A stretch of 64,000 nt of DNA from an uncultured Angelakisella sp. (GTDB lineage Bacteria > Bacillota > Clostridia > Oscillospirales > Ruminococcaceae): assembly GCA_910585525.1 (NCBI GenBank), contig CAJUFR010000001.1:1-64000 (forward strand), written 5' to 3'. Numbering within the stretch: position 1 is the stretch's first letter; each line of letters begins with the position of its first letter. The notes beneath the pieces were generated by a model, which had not been told where the DNA came from, made no database searches, and was given only the letters and a program-made list of their open reading frames with translations. The position numbers and the translations under genes are program-made. Positions 33,745 to 42,445 of the stretch are shown piece by piece.

Positions 33745-34571
33745 TCCTCCCCCAGGTATTCCTCCAGGCAGAGGCCCTGCTCCATGATGGCCGCCGCGTG
33801 CTCCTCCCCCACATAGCGGAAGTGCCAGGGCTCGTAGTTGATGCCGGTGACCTCCACCTTGTCCTTGGGGAACCGGAGGATAAAGCCGAACCGGGCGCAG
33901 TTTTCCCGCAGCCACACCGCCTCCGGCTCGTTCTCGAATTCCTCCACCAGGTCGCTGTACTTGGTGTAGTAGTCGCCGGAGACGATATCCATGGCAAGGC
34001 CGGAGTGGTGCTCGCTGGTGCCGGGGGGGGCCACCCACTTGGCTGCCTCCACCCGGGCGGTGGCCTCGTCGTAGCCCATGGCCTGGTATTCGGCGATCTT
34101 GTTGGCGTACAGCACCCGGCTGCGGTCCATAGTGCGGTAGCCGGAGACGATGGCCAGGCTGTACCCGTCCTCCTTGGCGGCGGCGATGAGTTCCCGCACC
34201 CTGCCGGCGATCCGGCTGTCGAATTTGTAGCCCTGGACCTCGTCAAAGGTCATCTCCAGTTCCTTCTCGATGGCGTGGGTAGGATTGATGAGCACCAGGT
34301 TCCAGTCCTCCCTGTTGATGGCGGGCTGTTCCGGCTCCGGGGGGGCGCTGCTCTCCGGGGGGGCCACCTCCCCGCCGCCGGTCTGGATGTTGGCGCCGCT
34401 CAGGGAGGAGGGGGGCTCCGGCTGGCTGCCGGAGGACGGCTGTTCCTCCCCCGGGGAGAGCAGCTTCCACAGGCCAAGGCCCCCCAGGGCCAGGAGCAGC
34501 AGGAGCAGCAGGATGAAGATCACCCGGCGGACCAGGTATTTGGCCGCCGTTTTCTTTCGCCTTCTGGGCAT
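33735..34571 (-). CDS. VanY/DdcY-type D-alanyl-D-alanine carboxypeptidase
   Basis: A 278-aa protein with a basic N-terminus, one membrane anchor (res. ~15-38), a Pro/Ser/Glu-rich linker, and a VanY peptidase domain. Zinc and catalytic motifs: SGYRT, PGTSEHHSGLAMDI (SxHxxGxAxD) and YEPWHFRYVG. The enzyme trims the terminal D-Ala of peptidoglycan outside the membrane. Upstream genes rsmE-prmA are on the same strand, 7 bases away. Confidence 0.88.
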   Translation of the reverse strand: MPRRRKKTAAKYLVRRVIFILLLLLLLALGGLGLWKLLSPGEEQPSSGSQPEPPSSLSGANIQTGGGEVAPPESSAPPEPEQPAINREDWNLVLINPTHAIEKELEMTFDEVQGYKFDSRIAGRVRELIAAAKEDGYSLAIVSGYRTMDRSRVLYANKIAEYQAMGYDEATARVEAAKWVAPPGTSEHHSGLAMDIVSGDYYTKYSDLVEEFENEPEAVWLRENCARFGFILRFPKDKVEVTGINYEPWHFRYVGEEHAAAIMEQGLCLEEYLGEDQP

Positions 34572-34578
34572 GGTAGCG

Positions 34579-35304
34579 TCACCTCATGTTCTCGTAAGTG
34601 TAGCCGATGGCGGACAGGGCGTAGAGGGGGGCGGTCTCGCACCGGAGGATGCGGGGGCCCATGGTGCAGACCGCCAGCCCGGCGGCGGCCGCCTGCTCCG
34701 CCTCCTGGGGGGAGAATCCACCCTCCGCCCCCACCAGCAGGGAGAGAACAGGGGGCCGGGGGGCCAGCACCTCCCCCAGGGGCCGGGTGGCTCTCTCGTA
34801 GAAGAGGACAGGGCACCCGCTCTTTGCCATCTCATCCAGGGCGGCGGGGTAGGGGAGAAGGGGCCGGACCTCCGGGACCATCCCCCGGCCCGACTGTCCC
34901 GCCGCCTCCAGGGCGATCTTTTGCAGCCGCTCCCGCTTTTTGGCAAAGCTCTTTTCGTCGGGGCGGGAGACGCAGCGGCTGGTGAGCACCGGCACGATGG
35001 CGGATACCCCCAGTTCCACCGCCTTCTGGACAATGAGGTCCAGCTTATCCCCCTTGGGCAGCGCCTGGTAGAGGGTGACGGCGCAGGGGAGTTCGCCGCG
35101 GCTGGGTCTCCGCTCCTGCACCGTCACCGTCACCGTCTCCCCGGCGATGGCGGAAATGATCCCCGCCCCATCGGTGCCCCTGCCGTCGCAGAGTTCCACC
35201 GGGTCCCCCTCCCGGCACCGGAGGCTGCGGGCGATGTGCCGCCCCGCCTCCCGGTCCAGGGTGATGGTGTCCTCCGCCAGGCTGGGGACGAAGAACCGGG
35301 GCAT
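34579..35304 (-). CDS. rsmE: 16S rRNA (uracil(1498)-N3)-methyltransferase RsmE
   Basis: A 241-aa SPOUT-class enzyme. The N-terminal PUA-like barrel starts MPRFFVPS; the knotted C-terminal domain has LLVGAEGGFSPQE and LGxRILRCETAPLYAL-like motif (MGPRILRCETAPLYALSAIG). It methylates U1498 of 16S rRNA. The start codon overlaps the prmA stop by one base (TGATG). The prmA-rsmE order is usual in Firmicutes. Confidence 0.92.
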   Translation of the reverse strand: MPRFFVPSLAEDTITLDREAGRHIARSLRCREGDPVELCDGRGTDGAGIISAIAGETVTVTVQERRPSRGELPCAVTLYQALPKGDKLDLIVQKAVELGVSAIVPVLTSRCVSRPDEKSFAKKRERLQKIALEAAGQSGRGMVPEVRPLLPYPAALDEMAKSGCPVLFYERATRPLGEVLAPRPPVLSLLVGAEGGFSPQEAEQAAAAGLAVCTMGPRILRCETAPLYALSAIGYTYENMR

Positions 35305-36260
35305 CAGGCGCCCTCCCCGGCGGAAAGCACGGCGTGGACGGCGCACCAGCCGTCCTTTTCCTCCACCCGGAGGACCGACAGCCCCTGGGCAGCCAGGGCG
35401 GCCAGCACCTCCTCCTTCCGGGGGAGGATGATCCCGGAGCAGACCGCCGCCCCGCCGGGCTTTAAATGCCGGGGGAAGGTGGGGGCCAGGGCGATGATGA
35501 CATCCGCCACGATGTTGGCGGCGATGACGTCAAACCCGCCGCCGATCCGCCCCGCCAGCGCCCTGTCGTGGACCAACTCCCCGCAGAGGGGGGTAAACCG
35601 GTCCGGGCCAAAGCCGTTGAGGGCGGCGTTTTCCCCGGCGGTGCGCACCGCCACCGGGTCGATGTCCACCCCCACCGCCTCCGCCGCCCCCAGCAGCAGG
35701 GCGGCGATGGAGAGGATGCCGCTCCCCGTCCCCATGTCCAGCACCCGGCAGCCGGGGGTGACCAATTCCTCCAGCAGCCCGGCGCAGAGGCGGGTGGTGT
35801 GGTGGGTGCCGGTGCCAAAGGCCATGCCGGGGTCCAGCCGCATCACCAGTTCCTGCTCCTTTGGGGCGTAGTCCTCCCAGGTGGGGCAGACCACCAGCTT
35901 TTTGCCGATGGGGGTGGGGTGGTAGTAGTCCTTCCAGGCGGTGGCCCACTCCTCCTCCTTGACGGCGCTGGTGTCCACCGTGTAGGGGACAGGCTCCTGG
36001 TCCAGCCGGGCGGCCAGGTAGGCGATGGCCTCGGTGGGACTCTGCTCCGGGCTGATGTAGATGTGGATGACGGCGGTATCCCGGCTCTTGGCCAAAAGTT
36101 CCTCGTCGATAAGGTCGATGTGGGCGATCTTGGGCACCTCGGCCAGCATGTCGGAATAGTCCTCGATGTAGATGCCGTAGGGCACCACCATCTGGGCGAT
36201 GGCGGCGGCGGTGTCCAGGTCCTTTGCAGGGACAGAAATTTGTACGTCGGTCCAGTCCAT
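35304..36260 (-). CDS. prmA: Ribosomal protein L11 methyltransferase PrmA
   Basis: A 318-aa SAM-dependent methyltransferase. The N-terminal L11-binding domain contains WKDYYHPTPIGKKLVVCPTWEDY; the catalytic part has LDPGMAFGTGTHHTT, the SAM loop VLDMGTGSGILSIAA, GVDIDPVA, and ANIVADVI. It trimethylates L11. First gene of the prmA-rsmE-vanY group. Confidence 0.92.
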   Translation of the reverse strand: MDWTDVQISVPAKDLDTAAAIAQMVVPYGIYIEDYSDMLAEVPKIAHIDLIDEELLAKSRDTAVIHIYISPEQSPTEAIAYLAARLDQEPVPYTVDTSAVKEEEWATAWKDYYHPTPIGKKLVVCPTWEDYAPKEQELVMRLDPGMAFGTGTHHTTRLCAGLLEELVTPGCRVLDMGTGSGILSIAALLLGAAEAVGVDIDPVAVRTAGENAALNGFGPDRFTPLCGELVHDRALAGRIGGGFDVIAANIVADVIIALAPTFPRHLKPGGAAVCSGIILPRKEEVLAALAAQGLSVLRVEEKDGWCAVHAVLSAGEGA

Positions 36261-36276
36261 TTGTCACTGACACTCC

Positions 36277-37023
36277 TTAATGAAAGATAACGGTGTTGAC
36301 GCCACATTTGGTGGAGCCGTCCTCCTGTGCGAATTTGTAGCAGACAAAGACGGCGCTCTGCTTTCCGTCCGCCGACGGGACGGTGGCCTGGAAAGCGCCG
36401 GTCACATCGTTGAAGGCGATCTCCAGTTCCAGCCAGTTCAGCTGGTCGGGAAAGGCGAAGCCCTCCGGCAGGGCGGGGATGTTCTCGGTGACCTCCGCCG
36501 TCCCGGCCTTGTATTGGGCGATGAGTTCCTCCACCGCCGCCTCCACCTGTTCATCGGAATCGACGGCGATGGGGACCACCTGCTCGCTGCGGTCCAGCTG
36601 GAACCAGACCGTGGCCAGCTTGCTGCCGTCCCACTGGAATACCGCCCGCTCCGGGCCGTTGATGAACAGACCCTCCCGGGGGGACTCGGTGGCATCGGAA
36701 TAGACCAGCACCTCACAGCCCCCGTTCTCCGCCTCCTCCACCTGGATGATGTTCCAGTCCAGCGCTTCCGGGAAGAGGAACCCCTCGGGCAGCGGGGTGG
36801 CGTTCTCCGGGGTGGCCCCGCTTCGGTACCGGGCGACGGCATCCTCCACCGCCGCCGCCACCGCCGGGTCGAGACCATCGGGGAGGGCCGGAAGGCTGCT
36901 CTCCGGGGTGGAGGAACTGGAGGGCGTGGGGGCGCTGCTGCTCTCCGGCGGCGTCTCCTTGGCCCCGCAGGCGGCCAGCATCAGCAGAACGAGGGCAAGA
37001 ACAAGGCAAAGGGCCTTTTTCAT
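36277..37023 (-). CDS. Lipoprotein with two internal repeats
   Basis: A 248-aa lipoprotein: signal peptide with lipobox MLAAC (Cys19), Ser/Pro linker, then two ~85-residue repeats. Repeat 1 has YRSGATPENATPLPEGFLFPEALDW; repeat 2 has YKAGTAEVTENIPALPEGFAFPDQLNW. The start at ATG 37023 is set by AAAGGAG. Family not recognised; extracellular, cell-surface anchored. Confidence 0.65.
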   Translation of the reverse strand: MKKALCLVLALVLLMLAACGAKETPPESSSAPTPSSSSTPESSLPALPDGLDPAVAAAVEDAVARYRSGATPENATPLPEGFLFPEALDWNIIQVEEAENGGCEVLVYSDATESPREGLFINGPERAVFQWDGSKLATVWFQLDRSEQVVPIAVDSDEQVEAAVEELIAQYKAGTAEVTENIPALPEGFAFPDQLNWLELEIAFNDVTGAFQATVPSADGKQSAVFVCYKFAQEDGSTKCGVNTVIFH

Positions 37024-37049
37024 CGTGATCTCCTTTTTCATCGGTATCG

Positions 37050-37712
37050 TTAGCCTTCCAGGCTTTCTTTGACGAACCGCACCAGGTCCTCCGGTCTTTC
37101 CGCCGTAAAGACGGCGGGCAGACCGGAAAGGCTCTCCGGGTCGGGGAAGCCGAAGCCGTAGGTGAGGGGCACAAAGTCCACCCCCGCCTCCAGGGCGCCG
37201 GCGCCGTCGTAGCGGCTGTCCCCCATCATCAGCACAGCAGAGCGGTCGGTCCAGTCCAGTTCCTTCATCACCTGGCGGATGAGGTCGGCCTTGGAGGGGT
37301 GGGCGTCGCTGCCGGCGGCCAGGGCGGCGAACCGGTGGAACAGGCCGAATTTTTCCAGGGCCAGCTGGGCCACGCTCTCGTGCTTCAGCGTCGCCACCGC
37401 CGACACCCCGCCGGCGGCGGCGATGGCGTCCAGTGTCTCCGGGATGCCGGGGTAGACGATGCCGTTGCCCACCCCCTCCGCCCGGTACCGGCTGCGGAAG
37501 AGGTCCACCATTCGTTTTACCTCCTCCGGCCCGGCGCCGTAGTACCGCTGGAAGGAATCCTCCAGCGGGGGGCCGATGAACCCCCGAAGCTGTTCTTCCG
37601 GGATGGGCGGGATGTTCAGGCTCTTTTCCACCTGCCGTACCGTCTCCATGATGCCGGGGGAGGTGTCCACCAGGGTGCCGTCCAGGTCGAAGATAAACAG
37701 TTTATATCTCAT
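37050..37712 (-). CDS. HAD-family phosphatase (phosphoglycolate phosphatase-like)
   Basis: A 220-aa HAD hydrolase. Motif I FDLDGTLVDTS at the N-terminus, motif II (S/T near VSAVATLKHES), Lys in HPSKADLI, and motif IV MMGDSRYDGAGALEAG are present, with a helical cap between. Resembles Gph/PpaX phosphatases. It overlaps the upstream flavodoxin-like gene by ATGA. Substrate unknown. Confidence 0.82.
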   Translation of the reverse strand: MRYKLFIFDLDGTLVDTSPGIMETVRQVEKSLNIPPIPEEQLRGFIGPPLEDSFQRYYGAGPEEVKRMVDLFRSRYRAEGVGNGIVYPGIPETLDAIAAAGGVSAVATLKHESVAQLALEKFGLFHRFAALAAGSDAHPSKADLIRQVMKELDWTDRSAVLMMGDSRYDGAGALEAGVDFVPLTYGFGFPDPESLSGLPAVFTAERPEDLVRFVKESLEG

Positions 37713-38320
37713 TTTGCATTCCCTCCCCGGCCGGTGATGACCCCCCAGGCGTAGGCGCAGTAGCTGCGGATGGCCTCCTTCTCCCCGGGCTCCAGCCGCC
37801 GGTCGGAGTTGTCCCCGGACCAGTGGCAGACGCCGTAGGCCGGCTGCACCGTCCCGGTGACGGTGGAGGGCACCGAAACAAGGCACATCCCCATGTGCAT
37901 GGCGAAGTGGCAAAGGGCCTGGAGGCAGATGTCGCAGCCCCCCTGGGGGGTGCCGGCGCTGGCGAAGCCCCCGAAGTATCTCCCCGCCAGCCTGGCCTCC
38001 ACCCAGTAGTCCACGAAGCTGTCCATGAACACCTTCACCGGGGCGGAGACGTTGCCGAAGTAGGTGGGGCTGCCCAGGAAGAGGGCGTCGTGGTCCAGTA
38101 CCTGGGCGGGGGTCTTTAACTCCTCCACCTGGAGGATGGCGTCCTTGTACTCCCGGGAGGCGGGGAAGGCGTCGGCGGTGACGGCGTAGTTGGGGTCGTG
38201 AAGGCGGTAGAAGGAGACCTCCGCCCCCAGGGCGGCAAAGGCGTCCCGGTACTCCCGGGCCATGAGGAAGGTATTGGCGCAGACGCTGTGGAACACCACC
38301 GCGATCCTTGGCTTTGTCAT
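37709..38320 (-). CDS. NADPH-dependent FMN reductase / flavodoxin-like protein
   Basis: A 203-aa flavodoxin-fold protein related to WrbA/NAD(P)H quinone reductases. The phosphate loop is at the N-terminus (VVFHSVCANTFLMA) and LFLGSPTYFGNVSAPVKVFMD is the FMN ring-binding loop; GGFASAGTPQGG follows. The Cys content is unusually high in the C-terminal half (CDICLQALC). A TATAAT box on the minus strand lies at 38361-38356. Confidence 0.78.
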   Translation of the reverse strand: MTKPRIAVVFHSVCANTFLMAREYRDAFAALGAEVSFYRLHDPNYAVTADAFPASREYKDAILQVEELKTPAQVLDHDALFLGSPTYFGNVSAPVKVFMDSFVDYWVEARLAGRYFGGFASAGTPQGGCDICLQALCHFAMHMGMCLVSVPSTVTGTVQPAYGVCHWSGDNSDRRLEPGEKEAIRSYCAYAWGVITGRGGNAK

Positions 38321-38773
38321 TGAGCGCACCTCTTTCTTTTGTCGTTGATGCACCTATTATAGCATAAGAAAAGCCGCCGCTCCAGGGGGATCTTTGCCCG
38401 AGGGACAGGCTTCGCCCGATCATTACAAAAAATCCCACCCGTCCGGGGCTATAATGACCAGGGGTCCCCCGGGAAAATGGGCATGATAAGCGGTGCCGGG
38501 GCGCAAAAATGGCAAAAAAGCCGTATGGGTATTTTGTACAACATTTTCCCTTGCCGGTTGTTCAGATGCCACAATCGCCCGGAAAAACCACCGTTTACCG
38601 GCGGGGAGGAGGGGAAAATTATCGGGGAAAATACGATTTTGCAGATCGCTTTTCCCAGCTTTGCTAAAGTTTTGCAACATTTGCTGTGAAGGATTCTTGT
38701 GTTGTCCCCGGAAAACTTTTCCTTTATGATAAGTTCATAGAAAGACGGGACCCACAGGAAGGGAGGCAGCGGC
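38321..38773. other. 453-bp intergenic region with promoters
   Basis: Between divergent genes; noticeably richer in A/T than the neighbouring genes. It holds TATAAT (minus, 38361-38356) for the flavodoxin-like gene and TTGTCC-17-TATGAT (plus, 38702-38707 and 38725-38730) for the PRD regulator. I see no gene or convincing terminator in it. Confidence 0.5.
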
Positions 38774-40783
38774 ATGATCCAACTCACCAGCCGGCAGCAG
38801 GCCCTCTTGCGATTCCTTGCGGCGATGTCCGGGTATGTCTCGGTAAAGGACATCGCCAACCAGTTCGGCTACAGCCAGCGGACCATCCGCTACGACCTGG
38901 ACGCCGTGGGGGTCTGGCTCCGGGACCAGGGCGGGGCGCTGGACAAGCGTCCCAACGCCGGGGTCCGGCTGGAGGCCGGTGCCGCCCTGCGCCGCCGGCT
39001 GGAGGACACCCTGGCGGTGGGGGAGTTGGAAAAGGTCTTTTCCCCGGAGGAGCGGATGGAGGCCATCTACTACCGCCTGCTGCTGGGGGAGGGCCCGGTG
39101 AAGGCGGAGGACCTGGCGGAGGGGCTGGGGGTCAGCACCCCCACCGTGATGCGGGACATCCGGGAGATGGGCCAGTGGATGGAGGACAAACAGCTGACCG
39201 TCGCCAGCAAGAAGGGGGAGGGCTACCGCCTGGCCGGCCGGGAGCAGCAGCTTAGAAGCTGCCTGGTCCAGGCCCTGGCCGAGGGGCTGGGCAGCCGCCG
39301 GGCCCTCACCCGGTACAGCCTCACCAGCCGGGCGGTGGAGCGACTGCCCCGGAAGGGCCAGTCGGTGGCCGCCCTGGCGGCCCGGTACCTGTCCCGGGTG
39401 GATATGGACGCCCTGTCCCACCTGCTGGACTACGCCCGGGAGACCCTTTACCACACCATGCCGGAAAACGACTACATCCGGCTGCTGCTCTACCTGGCGG
39501 TGCTCTGCCGCCGGGCCGGGGCAGGGGCGGTGATCCCCCCGGATGACGTCCCCGCCGGCCCGGGCCGGGAGGGGCAGCTGGCCGCCCTCCTCACCGGACG
39601 CCTGGGGCCCCGGCTCCAGATCAAGCTGGGGGAGGGGGAGACGGCCAACCTGGCCCGGTGGCTCATCTCCTGTAACGTCAAGTTCCCCCCAAAGACCGAT
39701 GACAAGCTGGCGGAGCAGCTGTCCTCCATCGTGGACGAGATGCTGGAGGTGCTCCACTCCTACCCCAGCTACGACATGCCGGACTTTTACCGGGACAAGC
39801 TGAAGATGAACCTGCTGGCCCACCTTCGCCTCACCATCAAGAAGTACCAGCTACAGATACCCTCCCCCAACCCCCTGCTGGTCCAGATGAAGGTGAACTA
39901 CCCGGAGATCTTTACGGTGGTCTACCGGATGGCCGACCTGTTCCACCGGCGCACCGGTATCCCCCTGGACGAGGACGAGATCGGCTTCATCGCCATCCAC
40001 ATCGCCGCCAACGTGGAGGAGTGCAACCGGCTGCGGAGCAAACGGGCCCTTATCGTCTGCAACACCGGCCAGGGGGCCGCCCGGGTGCTGCAAAGCCGCA
40101 TCCACAACAACATCCCCCGGCTGGAGATACGGGGCACCCTCTCCGCCCTGGACGCCGAGAACATGGACGCCCTGTCCGATGTGGACTTCGTCATCTCCAC
40201 CGTGGCCCTGCCCCAGCTGGAAAAGCCGGTGTTCCAGGTGAGCCCCATCATCAGCGCCGCCGAGATCGACCGCATCAGCCGGTACCTGGGCGGTCACCTG
40301 GCCATCCCGGACCCCCGGCAGCTGGCCCAGGACCAGCAGTCCCGCCAGGTGGTGCTGGAGCGGCTGGCGGAAAAATACGTCCCCCGGGGGGAGCGGGAAC
40401 GCTTCCTGGGGGAGTTGGCGGCCATCCTGCCCATGGCCGGGGGGGCCGCCCCCCGTCAGATGGGGGAGATGACCGAGGAAAACATCATGTTCCAGTGCGC
40501 CATGATCCTGGCCAAGGTGGGGGAGGCGGTGTCCGGCCTCCAGGAGGAGTGGGGCATCCAGGTGAGCACCGGCAAGCTGCTGGGCCTGGTGATCCACATC
40601 CTCATGTCCATCCCCCGTTGGCGCAAGGGGGGCTCCAACCGGGAGTACGCCAGCGAGCAGTACAAGAATGACAACATCGAGGTGTACGACTACCTGGTGC
40701 GGCAGCTGCGGGACGTGTCGGAGGAGTACGGCATCCCCATCCCGGACAAGGAGGCGCTGGCCTTCATGCGATACTTTATCTGA
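38774..40783 (+). CDS. BglG/MtlR-family PRD transcriptional regulator with PTS EIIB-like domain
   Basis: A 669-aa regulator. Two N-terminal helix-turn-helix domains (res. ~5-60, YVSVKDIANQFGYSQRTIRYDL; ~85-150, AEDLAEGLGVSTPTVMRDI), PRD1 (~180-290), PRD2 (~300-415, DEIGFIAIHIAANVEECN), an EIIB-like domain with possible phospho-Cys (LIVCNTGQGAA, ~420), and a further PRD-like C-terminus (~575-669, LLGLVIHILMSIPRW). Typical MtlR/LicR proteins end in an EIIA domain, which is not evident here. PRD proteins respond to PTS phosphorylation. It opens the 38.8-46.7 kb cluster and is its likely activator. Confidence 0.85.
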   Translation: MIQLTSRQQALLRFLAAMSGYVSVKDIANQFGYSQRTIRYDLDAVGVWLRDQGGALDKRPNAGVRLEAGAALRRRLEDTLAVGELEKVFSPEERMEAIYYRLLLGEGPVKAEDLAEGLGVSTPTVMRDIREMGQWMEDKQLTVASKKGEGYRLAGREQQLRSCLVQALAEGLGSRRALTRYSLTSRAVERLPRKGQSVAALAARYLSRVDMDALSHLLDYARETLYHTMPENDYIRLLLYLAVLCRRAGAGAVIPPDDVPAGPGREGQLAALLTGRLGPRLQIKLGEGETANLARWLISCNVKFPPKTDDKLAEQLSSIVDEMLEVLHSYPSYDMPDFYRDKLKMNLLAHLRLTIKKYQLQIPSPNPLLVQMKVNYPEIFTVVYRMADLFHRRTGIPLDEDEIGFIAIHIAANVEECNRLRSKRALIVCNTGQGAARVLQSRIHNNIPRLEIRGTLSALDAENMDALSDVDFVISTVALPQLEKPVFQVSPIISAAEIDRISRYLGGHLAIPDPRQLAQDQQSRQVVLERLAEKYVPRGERERFLGELAAILPMAGGAAPRQMGEMTEENIMFQCAMILAKVGEAVSGLQEEWGIQVSTGKLLGLVIHILMSIPRWRKGGSNREYASEQYKNDNIEVYDYLVRQLRDVSEEYGIPIPDKEALAFMRYFI

Positions 40784-40833
40784 ACAGAAGCGGGCCACCG
40801 CTTTAATAAAAACGGAAAGGAAGGTTTTAGTTG

Positions 40834-41955
40834 ATGGAAAAGATACTGCTCACCGGCGGAAAGCTGCTGGACCAGAGCGAAGGGCTGGTGATGGCCCAAA
40901 AGGATATCCTGCTGGAGGACGGCCGCATCGCCGCCATCGATGACCACATCGACGCCCCCCAGGGGGCCCGGGTCATCGACGTCACCGGCAGGATCGTGGC
41001 CCCCGGCTTTATCGACATCCACGCCCACATCTTCCCCGGCTGCCCCAAGCTGGGCATCGAGGCCGACGCCATCGGGGTGGAGAAGGGGGTCACCACCATC
41101 TGCGACGCCGGCACCGCCGGGCCGGAGAACATCGGGGAGTTTATCGAAAAGGTGATCGAGCCATCCCGGACCCGCATCTTCTCCGAGATGCACTTCTCCA
41201 AAAAGGGCCTCTTCATCACCCCGGAGGCGGACGACCCCGCCAAGTACGACCTGGAACTGGCGGAGGAGGCCTACCACAAGTACAAGGAATACATCGTCGC
41301 CATCAAGGCCCGGGCCAGCAACTCCACCGTGGGCAAGCTGGGCATTGGCCCCATCCGGGACGCCAAAAAGCTGTCCCAGAAGCTGGGCATCCCCCTCTAT
41401 GTCCACATCGGCAACCCCCTGCCCTACATCGAGGAGGTGCTGGAGGTGATGCAGAAGGGGGACATGATCACCCACTCCTTCCACGGCAAGATCAACGGCC
41501 TGCTGGAAAACGGCCGGATCAAGCCGGAGACCCAGGCTGCCCGGGACCGGGGCGTCCTCTTTGACGTGGGCCACGGCGTCGCCAGCTTCAACTTCAACAC
41601 CGCCCGGGCCGCCTTCTCCCAGGGGTTCGTCCCCGACGTCATCAGCACCGACCTGCACCAGGCTAACATCGACGGCCCGGTGTACAGCCTGCCGGTGACC
41701 ATGGACAAGATGCTGGCCCTTGGCATCTCCCTCCCCGACTGCGTGGAGAAGGTTACCGCCGCCCCGGCCAAATACTTCGCCATGAAGGACCTGGGCAAGC
41801 TGAAAGCGGGGTACCTGGCCGACATCACCGTTTTCCACCTGGAGGACGGGGAGTACCAGTTCGCCGACGCCGACGGCAACAGCCTGACCGGCACCACCTC
41901 CATCCGCCCCGACTACGCCATCGTAGGCGGCGTGGTGCAGATGGAGCGCAGATAA
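40834..41955 (+). CDS. Amidohydrolase / deacetylase of the EF_0837 family
   Basis: A 373-aa TIM-barrel metal hydrolase. Ligands: HxH in GFIDIHAHIFPG, probable carboxylated Lys in AIKARAS, His in YVHIGN and HSFHGKI, Asp in ISTDLHQANIDGP. The family (TIGR03583 type, related to dihydroorotase and N-acyl deacetylases) occurs in the same conserved cluster in Enterococcus. A role in removing an acyl or carbamoyl group from the imported amino-sugar acid is inference. Start ATG 40834; TTG 40831 is in frame just before it. Confidence 0.85.
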   Translation: MEKILLTGGKLLDQSEGLVMAQKDILLEDGRIAAIDDHIDAPQGARVIDVTGRIVAPGFIDIHAHIFPGCPKLGIEADAIGVEKGVTTICDAGTAGPENIGEFIEKVIEPSRTRIFSEMHFSKKGLFITPEADDPAKYDLELAEEAYHKYKEYIVAIKARASNSTVGKLGIGPIRDAKKLSQKLGIPLYVHIGNPLPYIEEVLEVMQKGDMITHSFHGKINGLLENGRIKPETQAARDRGVLFDVGHGVASFNFNTARAAFSQGFVPDVISTDLHQANIDGPVYSLPVTMDKMLALGISLPDCVEKVTAAPAKYFAMKDLGKLKAGYLADITVFHLEDGEYQFADADGNSLTGTTSIRPDYAIVGGVVQMERR

Positions 41956-41995
41956 ACAGCAGAGTAACGGCAGTAACAGAAAGGAGCAAGGACCG

Positions 41996-42394
41996 ATGAC
42001 AGGCATCGAACGAGTGAAGGATGTGGAGCAGCGGCTGGAACTGCCCGCCCAGTACCAGGAGGCGGTGGAAAAGCATGTCCCCGTCATGCTGGCCGGCCTG
42101 GAGGAGCGGGGGGTCACCTTTGACGAAAACGGGAGCATCGGCGTCATCTCCCACGCCATCGCCCTGGTGAAGCGGCTGGAGATCGGGGAGAAGGTGAAGG
42201 AGCTGGACGGCGACGTCCTCTCCCAGCTGGAGGAGGAGGCCATCGAGATATCCCGCCAGGTACTGAAGCCCGTCGAGGCGGCCTACGGGGTGAAGGTGGA
42301 CGATTCGGAACTGGCCCTCCTCACCATCCATGTCCAGACCGCCATCGCCAAGGCGGAGAAGGCCAAGCGCAAGCAGCAGCAGCAACAACAGTAA
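41996..42394 (+). CDS. Stand-alone PRD domain protein (EF_0829 type)
   Basis: A 132-aa protein that is one PTS regulation domain with no DNA- or RNA-binding part. The conserved His pair is in VISHAIALVKRLE and LLTIHVQTAIAKAEK. It ends in a Lys/Arg patch and six glutamines, encoded by a short CAG/CAA run. Such proteins (TIGR03582 type) always travel with this cluster; it may sense phosphorylation and bind the transporter or the large PRD regulator. AAAGGAG precedes the ATG. Confidence 0.8.
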   Translation: MTGIERVKDVEQRLELPAQYQEAVEKHVPVMLAGLEERGVTFDENGSIGVISHAIALVKRLEIGEKVKELDGDVLSQLEEEAIEISRQVLKPVEAAYGVKVDDSELALLTIHVQTAIAKAEKAKRKQQQQQQ

Positions 42395-42445
42395 AGTAAA
42401 CAGGGCGACAGCCTGTGAATAAACAACAGAAAGGGGTAACTACCA

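Noticed and set aside
38423..38455. TTACAA ... TATAAT as a promoter
   Set aside because: The spacer is 21 bases and no gene starts close behind; the TTGTCC-17-TATGAT pair nearer the regulator is preferred.
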